Assembly: GCA_964503335.1 (NCBI GenBank)
Contig: CAZCZZ010000085.1
Location: 1 to 12,123, forward strand
Reading direction: 5' to 3'
Source of the DNA: CAZCZZ01 sp964503335
GTDB lineage: Bacteria > Verrucomicrobiota > Kiritimatiellia > CAIVKH01
DNA length: 12,123 bases
Shown: piece after piece, positions 6,698 to 12,123 of the stretch
Layout: every line of letters begins with the position of its first letter
How positions within the stretch are numbered: position 1 is the stretch's first letter
Notes under the pieces: model-generated
What the model was told of the DNA's origin: nothing
What the model saw: the letters and a program-made list of their open reading frames with translations, nothing else
The model's database searches: none
Translations under genes and position numbers: made by a program

Positions 6698-8785
6698 TTA
6701 GTGTTGTGTTGCGCGCCGTGGAATCGTCACGCGCACGACGGTACCGCCACCAAGGTCCTGCGTTACCGCAAACGTGCCGTTCAAAAGCCTGGCCCTGTAG
6801 GCCATTGATCGCATGCCTATTCCATTGGTCCGCGCATCCGCTGGAATACCGCAACCGTTGTCGGCGATCGTCAGCGTAAGGTCGCCACCGTTTGCGAGCA
6901 TGGCAATCCTTACACACGAAGCATGACCATGCCTCACCGCATTCGTGACCGCTTCCTGCGTGATTCTGTACAAATGCGTACCCGCTTCCTCGCCAGGCAG
7001 GACGACGGAGTGCGGGCCGTCGTAGCGGCAGTCGATTTCGCAGGAGTCCGTCACGGAATCCGCTAGCGTCATCAAAGCCTCCGGCAAGCCGGAATCGGAC
7101 AGGTCGACCGGGTCGATGCCCCTGGCGATGGCCCGCGCCTGGGACATCGCTTCGTACAGCAGGGTGCTGAGTTGGGCCACATCTTCGCGCCCTTCGGCAC
7201 CGCTCAATTCCAGCGACCGCTCGATGCTTTGAGCGCGGAAGGTCAGGGCGGTCAGCGTCTGACCGAGGCTGTCGTGAATATCCTGGGCGATGCGGCGCTG
7301 CTCGCGTGACGCTGCGTTAACAAGATCGTACTCAAGCTGACGCCGCTGCGTGATGTCGACGAGCATGCAGGCCACGGCGTCGCATTCACCATCAGGACCC
7401 GCGACGACACTCAGGGACAAATCCGCCCAGAACATGGAATGATCAGACCTGGACAGCTGCATTTCAAAGCGATCGCTCATGACACGGCCCGCGAAGAGTG
7501 CGGCAACCTTCCCGGCGAGGGCCGGATGCTGTGGCAGGAACGTCTCCTTCGCGGCCGCTTCCTCCTCGCTGGAAGAGGGCAGCATGAACATGGTTCTGGC
7601 AACGCGGTTGAACTCAACGCAGCGACCACCCTTGTCGAAGAGCATGATACCGGCGGCGGCGCTTCGGAACAGGGACCGGAAACGCGCTTCGCTGACGGCG
7701 AGGTCGCGCGTCGCGCGATTCCTTTCGGTCAGGTCCAGGAAGATGATGACCGTTCCAGCCTCCCTGCCTTCGGCGTCGCGATAGGCCGCCGAGCTGGCAA
7801 GGAACTCACGCCGTACACCGTCGGCGCAGGTCAGCGCGATGTCGTTCGTGAAGACGTTGCCTTGCCCGTTCCAGAGCATGATCATGCTGACCGGCCACGA
7901 CATGGCAAGCTCCGCGGGCGTCTTTCCGATCACATCCTCTCGTTCCCTGCCCGCCAGCGTCATCGAGAAGCCGCGGTTGCAGGCGCGGAAGCGGCCATCC
8001 GGGCCAGTGACGCAGACCGGCATCGGAATGGTATCGAGCAGGGTTTCGAGAAAGCGCAGGTGTCCGCGAATCTCCAGGTTGCTTGTTTGGATGCGGTGAA
8101 GCATGTGGTTGAAATCTTCCACGAGCGTCCCGATCTCATCCTGCCCGTCGCGCTTCGCCCTGAGTGAATAGTCACTTGTCTCACCGACTTTCCGCGCCGT
8201 GTTGGCGAGATCGAGGATGGGCCGAGCGATGACGTCGCGAAGCCTCCGCGAGATCACAAAGGCCACCAGAATGGCGAAGGGCAGGATGGCTGTGGCCACA
8301 ACCGTATCGCGAAGCATTCGAGCGTGATAGTCCTTAAGGCTGCAAAGAACCGCCACGGTGCCGAGACGCTTACCGTCCAGCATTACCGGGGCGCGCACAC
8401 ACAGTCCCTGGCTTTCGAAATGATGTCCGTCCGGCTCGATGTGTATCGCCCGGAAATGTGACGAATCCCCATATGTGCTCAGGACTCCGTTCGTGGCATC
8501 GAGCACCCCTGCAAAGATCACGCTCGTCTCCGCAGCGAGCGATCGCAGGATGTCATGTGCCGCGTCCTGGTCGCGGAAGGCGAGCGGCGCAGAGCTGTTG
8601 GCCGCGATGACATCGGTCAGGACTCTAGCCTGGCGTACGAAGACATTGCGCCGGGCGATGATGCCGTTGATCAGGAAGCCTGCGCAGCAGAACGCCACCA
8701 CGAGCGCGCTGACGACAAGCATGGACATCTCCAGCTTGCGCTTGATGGACCAGTCCTTGAAGGTATGCGCCTGACGCCCGGTCAT
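6698..8785 (-). CDS. Membrane sensor histidine kinase: CHASE8-like, HAMP, two PAS-like regions, HisKA_3, HATPase_c
   Basis: A 695-residue NarX/DesK-class (HisKA_3) kinase. Membrane helices lie at about 20-43 and 160-179 and bound a periplasmic domain. Its segment VIAANSSAPLAFRDQDAAHD (59-78) resembles the CHASE8 sensor of YfiN/TpbB-type proteins. HAMP follows (about 180-235). A PAS region at about 245-360 contains PMPVCVTGPDGRFRACN, and a second lies at about 365-485. The dimerisation domain has REQRRIAQDIHDSLGQ (494-509) with phospho-acceptor His504. ATP binding is shown by ITQEAVTNAVRHG (608-620), DNGCGIP (642-648) and GIGMRSM (655-661), all key residues present. It should autophosphorylate and pass phosphate to a LuxR/NarL-type regulator, but none is encoded nearby. 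Its start overlaps the stop of the YfiR gene (ATGA), so translation is probably coupled. It ends at the shared terminator. Confidence 0.92.
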   Translation of the reverse strand: MTGRQAHTFKDWSIKRKLEMSMLVVSALVVAFCCAGFLINGIIARRNVFVRQARVLTDVIAANSSAPLAFRDQDAAHDILRSLAAETSVIFAGVLDATNGVLSTYGDSSHFRAIHIEPDGHHFESQGLCVRAPVMLDGKRLGTVAVLCSLKDYHARMLRDTVVATAILPFAILVAFVISRRLRDVIARPILDLANTARKVGETSDYSLRAKRDGQDEIGTLVEDFNHMLHRIQTSNLEIRGHLRFLETLLDTIPMPVCVTGPDGRFRACNRGFSMTLAGREREDVIGKTPAELAMSWPVSMIMLWNGQGNVFTNDIALTCADGVRREFLASSAAYRDAEGREAGTVIIFLDLTERNRATRDLAVSEARFRSLFRSAAAGIMLFDKGGRCVEFNRVARTMFMLPSSSEEEAAAKETFLPQHPALAGKVAALFAGRVMSDRFEMQLSRSDHSMFWADLSLSVVAGPDGECDAVACMLVDITQRRQLEYDLVNAASREQRRIAQDIHDSLGQTLTALTFRAQSIERSLELSGAEGREDVAQLSTLLYEAMSQARAIARGIDPVDLSDSGLPEALMTLADSVTDSCEIDCRYDGPHSVVLPGEEAGTHLYRITQEAVTNAVRHGHASCVRIAMLANGGDLTLTIADNGCGIPADARTNGIGMRSMAYRARLLNGTFAVTQDLGGGTVVRVTIPRRATQH

Positions 8786-9354
8786 GGCTGCGCTCCTTCC
8801 TGCCGGACGATCCGCGCCATGCCGAGCAGATGGGCGCTCATCTTCAGGCCTGACGATTCGACGGACGCCATGTTGATCTCAAAGCGCAACTTTCCCTCGA
8901 CGGTAAAGATGCCGATCATGGCGCCGAGATTCGCAGCACCCCGCGCATCCGAAATGACGAGGACGGGTTTTCCCCGGAGGTCTTCCACGAAATCACGGAT
9001 AATGCCGTCATCCGCGGTGTTCACGTAGACGAGGTGACAGTTCAGAGCGTCGGATGGCGCCGTGCAGGTTCGGATCCGAATAGGACGCCCCCTCACGCTC
9101 TCCGACGTCAGTTGATCGAGATTCTGCGACAGCCTGTCTGGTCGATAGATGCCGACGAGGAAGTACCGCGTTGCTTCCCGCTCACCCGGCCACTCGGTGA
9201 ACTTCGCGAAGTTGTAGAGGAACGCGGCCTTGAGGTCGGATTCCTTCGCTTCACCCGCGCGCGTTGCGGATATCCATGAGAGTACCGCGGCGATTGTCAG
9301 GATGCCGACCAGCAATCGCTTCGCCTTGGGCTGTCTATGCGATGTACTCCACAT
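8782..9354 (-). CDS. YfiR family (DUF4154) periplasmic protein
   Basis: A 190-residue protein with a basic N-terminus and a hydrophobic signal at about 13-31, with likely cleavage near ATRA/GE (33-34). The mature part matches the DUF4154/YfiR pattern: DLKAAFLYNFAKFTEWP (40-56), CHLVYV (106-111), GKPVLVISDARGA (128-140), GAMIGIF (144-150) and the end LRFEINMASVESSGLKMSAH (156-175). Cys97 and Cys106 could form a disulfide; P. aeruginosa YfiR is known to be redox-sensitive through disulfides. In that bacterium YfiR is a periplasmic inhibitor binding the CHASE8-type domain of the diguanylate cyclase YfiN. Here the neighbouring CHASE8-like partner is a histidine kinase, with which it shares an ATGA overlap. 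The receptor gene ends 33 bp upstream. The start has only a weak ribosome-binding sequence, so an alternative start is possible. Confidence 0.88.
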   Translation of the reverse strand: MWSTSHRQPKAKRLLVGILTIAAVLSWISATRAGEAKESDLKAAFLYNFAKFTEWPGEREATRYFLVGIYRPDRLSQNLDQLTSESVRGRPIRIRTCTAPSDALNCHLVYVNTADDGIIRDFVEDLRGKPVLVISDARGAANLGAMIGIFTVEGKLRFEINMASVESSGLKMSAHLLGMARIVRQEGAQP

Positions 9355-9387
9355 GACTCATCCCGCTATGTGACGGCTCCGACGACG

Positions 9388-11397
9388 TCAGAACCACCAC
9401 GTGGCCTTCCCGTACACGCTGCGTTCGATCTCCGTCGACAGGACGTTGCGGAACTGGTTCCCGTACTCGAGATGCTGGCTGTCGAGCAGGTTCTGGCCCA
9501 CGAGCGCGAGCTCGAGGTCGGGACGCGGCCGCCATGCGACCCGTGTGTCGAGCGTCGTGTAGTCCGGCGTGTGGCGGGTCGGCCGCTCATCGACGTAGCG
9601 AACCCAGACATCCCATTCCACGTTGCGGGCCAGGTCGAGCGAGGAGCGTACGCTGAACTGGTTCTGCGGCGTCTCGTCCTCGCGCCCGAGGAATATGGTG
9701 TCTTCCCCATTCTCCACGTTGCGCAGATCGATCTTGATGTAGCTGTATTCAGCCTGAAGACGCCACGTTTCCACGGCCTGCCACTGGGCGGAGAGCTCGC
9801 CTCCGTAGGATTCGCCTGCCAGCTTGTTATCGGCGTAGAAGGGGCGCGTCTGGGTGCGCGCGCCGCCAGCAGGTGGAATTGGCGCGCCGGGTTCGAGCGA
9901 CACAAGGTCGTCGTAGTCATTGTAGAAGGCGGCGGCGTCGAAGATGACGGTGTTGAAGACCTCGGCACGATAACCGAGCTCATAGGCTGTCATGGTCTCG
10001 GACTCCACGTCCTCGCGACCGATAGCTCTCCACAAGGTGGTCGGCGATGTGGTTGTGTCAACGCTCAGTACGCTGTTGCCTTCGTGCTCGGATCGCGCGG
10101 GAGTTCGTACGGCACGGGAAACAGCAGCCCAGGCCGATTGCTTCTCCGTGGGCTTGATGAGCACGCGGGCTGAGGGGAGAAGCTCCCAATCGTCACTGTA
10201 CTCGTACTTCTCCAGCTTGGTGCCGACGGCCGCGAACAGCCTCTCCGGGATCACCGTGACGTCATCCTGGATGAACGTGCTGTAGGTTTCGATATCGCGG
10301 TCTGCGGGGTTATAGGTGACAAAGGCGGAGGGCTCGGTCTGGTCCTCGGACAGGTTGGCCGCGAGGCCCCATGTGACCTGCTGTCTTGCGCCAAGCGCAA
10401 AGTCATGCTGGGCGTCGAAAGCGAACGCGTCCCGTTCTTCATTAAGGCCCTGTTCGACGGTGCGATCCGTGTGCTCAAACGAGGTCTGCACCTTCATCTT
10501 GGACTGGGAAGAAAAAGCTCGCGACCACGTGCCGAGTACATGCCCGCCGTCCGTGTCCACATCCGAGGATGTGATCTGGCCCGGGGGAACGGATTGTAGC
10601 GAGATGCCGCCAAGCTGCGACGCGCTTTCGAATACTTCGCCTGCCAGCGATAAGGAGTCCCACGCGCTCGGATCAGAATCAATCCGGAAGCCCGCACGCT
10701 GCTGCCGCCACATGTCGGGCAGGTCGTCACCATCCTCGTCCGCGAATCCCTCGTGCTCGAAGGCCTTCGCATACACACGGTAGTACGTGTTCTCGTTGAT
10801 CCGTCCGCCGTGGCGGCCTTCGCCCATCCAGGTCTCCTCCGTGCCGGTGATGCCCGACACCATGCTGCCCGTCGTCTTGCTGGCCTTCTTGGTGACGATG
10901 TTGATGACGCCGTTGACAGCGTTAGCGCCCCAGGTGGAAGCACCGGGACCGCGGACGACTTCAATGCGATCGATATCGTCGAGCAGCATGTCCTGCAGCT
11001 CCCAGACTGTGCCCGCGAAGAGCGGTTTGTACACGCTGCGCCCGTCGATCATCACGAGTACTTTGTTCGCGTACTGCGAGGTGAACCCGCGCACGCTCAC
11101 GGCGAAGCGCGAAGCATCGATGCGCGCCACGTCTATGCCCGGAGCCATGCGCAACGCATCGGGTATGGTGGTCACGCCGGATCGACGGATGTCCTCAGAC
11201 GTGATGACGTAAACGGCCGCCGGAGTGTCCATCAAGGTGGATGAATTCCTGGACGCCGTCACGACTTCGACCTGCATCAGGTCCTCCAACGACAAAGCCG
11301 TCAGGACTTCCTGGTTGTCCTCGGCTCCATGGGCCGCAATGGATGAACAGCACGCCGCGACAAACACGACCCTCAGCATTCCCCTGTGCGTCCTCAT
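9388..11397 (-). CDS. TonB-dependent outer-membrane receptor
   Basis: A 669-residue receptor. The start at 11397 is set by GGAGGT (complement of 11406-11411) 8 bp upstream and by the signal peptide that follows (1-24, ending AAHG/A). The open frame extends 98 codons further upstream but that part is not protein-like. A region resembling a TonB box is at about 43-50 (VEVVTASR). The plug domain (about 55-172) includes TPAAVYVITSEDIRRSGVTT (58-77), VRGF (102-105), VLVMIDGRSVY (113-123), IDRIEVVRGPGASTWGANAV (142-161) and NGVINIVTK (162-170). The rest is a beta-barrel of about 500 residues ending in an aromatic residue (TWWF), as outer-membrane barrels do. No N-terminal STN signalling domain is present. 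The ligand cannot be read from the sequence. As first gene of a unit with a YfiR protein and a kinase, it may report ligand occupancy as well as import it. Confidence 0.93.
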   Translation of the reverse strand: MRTHRGMLRVVFVAACCSSIAAHGAEDNQEVLTALSLEDLMQVEVVTASRNSSTLMDTPAAVYVITSEDIRRSGVTTIPDALRMAPGIDVARIDASRFAVSVRGFTSQYANKVLVMIDGRSVYKPLFAGTVWELQDMLLDDIDRIEVVRGPGASTWGANAVNGVINIVTKKASKTTGSMVSGITGTEETWMGEGRHGGRINENTYYRVYAKAFEHEGFADEDGDDLPDMWRQQRAGFRIDSDPSAWDSLSLAGEVFESASQLGGISLQSVPPGQITSSDVDTDGGHVLGTWSRAFSSQSKMKVQTSFEHTDRTVEQGLNEERDAFAFDAQHDFALGARQQVTWGLAANLSEDQTEPSAFVTYNPADRDIETYSTFIQDDVTVIPERLFAAVGTKLEKYEYSDDWELLPSARVLIKPTEKQSAWAAVSRAVRTPARSEHEGNSVLSVDTTTSPTTLWRAIGREDVESETMTAYELGYRAEVFNTVIFDAAAFYNDYDDLVSLEPGAPIPPAGGARTQTRPFYADNKLAGESYGGELSAQWQAVETWRLQAEYSYIKIDLRNVENGEDTIFLGREDETPQNQFSVRSSLDLARNVEWDVWVRYVDERPTRHTPDYTTLDTRVAWRPRPDLELALVGQNLLDSQHLEYGNQFRNVLSTEIERSVYGKATWWF

Positions 11398-11578
11398 ATT
11401 AGCTGACCTCCAATGTATCGGTGATTCCCCGATAGGTTTTGTTCCGGCTCTATCCCTCTCGTGCTCCGCGCCGAGGATAGGATCGAAATCGCATCTTGTC
11501 TCTAACAAAACAAATTTGCGGTGGTCTTGATGGGGCCTTTTGCCTACAGTTCCGCCCCTGTTTTCCGGGAGATTCCCA
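11398..11578. promoter_or_regulatory. Divergent intergenic region between the receptor and alaS
   Basis: This 181-bp region must carry promoters in both directions. Toward the receptor, GAGACA and TATCCT spaced 17 bp apart can be read on the - strand, a modest match. Toward alaS, TACAGT at 11545-11550 could be a -10 element but has no good -35. The alaS ribosome binding site GGGAG is at 11567-11571, 7 bp before the first ATG. No known riboswitch or T-box pattern is recognisable. Confidence 0.35.
11416..11434 (-). promoter_or_regulatory. Small inverted repeat just upstream of the receptor ribosome binding site
   Basis: TATCGG (11416-11421) and CCGATA (11429-11434) are exact reverse complements around 7 bases. 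The element lies 4 bp upstream of the receptor's Shine-Dalgarno sequence, where a leader hairpin or an operator could affect expression. With only 6-bp arms it may be chance. Confidence 0.2.
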
Positions 11579-12123
11579 ATGATGACTTCAACGCAAATAC
11601 GGCAGTCGTTTCTCGACTTCTTCACGTCGAAGAAGCACACGATCGTCCCGTCCTCCAGCCTCATGCCCGACTCGCCGAACCTGCTCTTCACGAACGCCGG
11701 TATGAACCAGTTTGTGCCGATCTTCCTCGGCCAGCAGCCGTGCCCCTACAAGCCGGGGCGGGCGGCGGACACGCAGAAGTGCATCCGCGCGGGCGGCAAG
11801 CACAACGACCTCGAAGACGTGGGCCTCGACACCTATCACCACACGTTCTTCGAGATGCTCGGCAACTGGAGCTTCGGCGACTACTTCAAAAAGGACTCGA
11901 TCGAGTGGGGCTGGGAACTTCTGACCAAAGTCTGGGGATTCCCTCCGGCGCGTCTCTTCGCGACGGTGTACAACCCGGACAAGTCCAAAGGCGATCCCTC
12001 GGAGTTCGACCAGGAGGCGTACGACATCTGGGCGGGCATCTTCGAAAAAGCCGGTCTCGACCCGAAGGTCCACATCGTCAACGGCAACAAGAAGGACAAT
12101 TTCTGGATGATGGGCGACACGGG
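11579..12123 (+). CDS. alaS: Alanyl-tRNA synthetase, N-terminal part (3' end outside window)
   Basis: The frame is open to the window edge and gives the first 181 residues of a class II synthetase normally about 870-900 long. It charges tRNA-Ala with alanine in the cytoplasm. Conserved catalytic-core segments are visible: IRQSFLDFF (7-15), SLMPDSPNLLFTNAGMNQF (27-45), DTQKCIRAGGKHNDLEDVG (64-82), HHTFFEMLGNWSFGDYFKK (87-105), ATVY (128-131) and KKDNFWMMGDTG (from 171). Two ATG codons stand in tandem (11579 and 11582). GGGAG at 11567-11571 gives 7 bp spacing to the first and 10 to the second, so either may be used; I chose the first. It diverges from the receptor gene. alaS commonly follows recA or recA-recX; here about 5.5 kb separates them. 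Confidence 0.97.
   Translation, partial: MMTSTQIRQSFLDFFTSKKHTIVPSSSLMPDSPNLLFTNAGMNQFVPIFLGQQPCPYKPGRAADTQKCIRAGGKHNDLEDVGLDTYHHTFFEMLGNWSFGDYFKKDSIEWGWELLTKVWGFPPARLFATVYNPDKSKGDPSEFDQEAYDIWAGIFEKAGLDPKVHIVNGNKKDNFWMMGDT

Noticed and set aside
5952..6917. - strand open frame of 321 codons over the recA end, lipoprotein and kinase end
   Set aside because: It runs through two hairpins and three well-supported genes, and its translation is Arg/His/Cys-rich without domain motifs.
7439..8167. + strand open frame of 242 codons inside the kinase gene
   Set aside because: It is antisense to the PAS region of a full-length kinase and shows no recognisable motif.
9337..10173. + strand open frame of 278 codons opposite the receptor
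   Set aside because: It is antisense to the receptor beta-barrel, has no ribosome binding site and resembles no family.
11398..11691. 98-codon N-terminal extension of the receptor frame
   Set aside because: The signal peptide and an ideal GGAGGT site mark the start at 11397. The extension overlaps the alaS start and is not protein-like.
1..12123. CRISPR arrays, tRNA or rRNA genes, insertion sequences, integrases
   Set aside because: Both strands were read for regular direct repeats, cloverleaf-like sequences and transposase motifs; none was found.

Overview
The window reads as a chromosomal segment of a GC-rich Gram-negative bacterium. Outer-membrane and periplasmic components are present: a TonB-dependent receptor, a glycine-zipper lipoprotein and a YfiR-type periplasmic protein. 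The N-terminal part of AlaS, and the pairing of ClpB with a bifunctional-nuclease (DUF151) protein, look most like the Verrucomicrobiota/PVC group. That placement comes from remembered family resemblance, not a search. A run of exactly 100 Ns inside recA shows the sequence is a draft assembly, possibly a metagenome bin.

Positions 1-5144 (+ strand) hold a tightly spaced co-directional series. It consists of the 3' end of clpB, a candidate 24-residue membrane peptide, a DUF151 bifunctional nuclease, galE, cinA, and a secreted protein with two DUF11 domains followed by five FG-GAP/VCBS-like repeats. Gaps between them are 7-47 bp. Positions 5145-6110 hold recA with its own candidate promoter (TTGACA, 17 bp, TACATA) and a GAAC/GTTC palindrome at the likely transcription start. 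The central third of recA is missing in the N run. A perfect 14-bp hairpin separates recA from a small lipoprotein gene (6216-6650).

Positions 6698-11397 (- strand) hold a three-gene unit transcribed toward the lipoprotein: TonB-dependent receptor, then YfiR family (DUF4154) protein, then a membrane histidine kinase (CHASE8-like sensor, HAMP, two PAS-like regions, HisKA_3 and HATPase_c). The last two genes overlap by 4 bp. A hairpin at 6671-6697 can terminate both converging units. From 11579, alaS begins on the + strand, divergent from the receptor, and runs off the end.

Two points stand out. First, the receptor-YfiR-kinase unit looks like a trans-envelope signalling pathway. It resembles YfiR/YfiN of Pseudomonas, but the CHASE8-HAMP input drives a histidine kinase rather than a diguanylate cyclase, and a TonB receptor occupies the outer-membrane position. 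Second, the conserved order cinA-recA-alaS is still visible but has other genes inserted at both junctions. Everything else is ordinary housekeeping.
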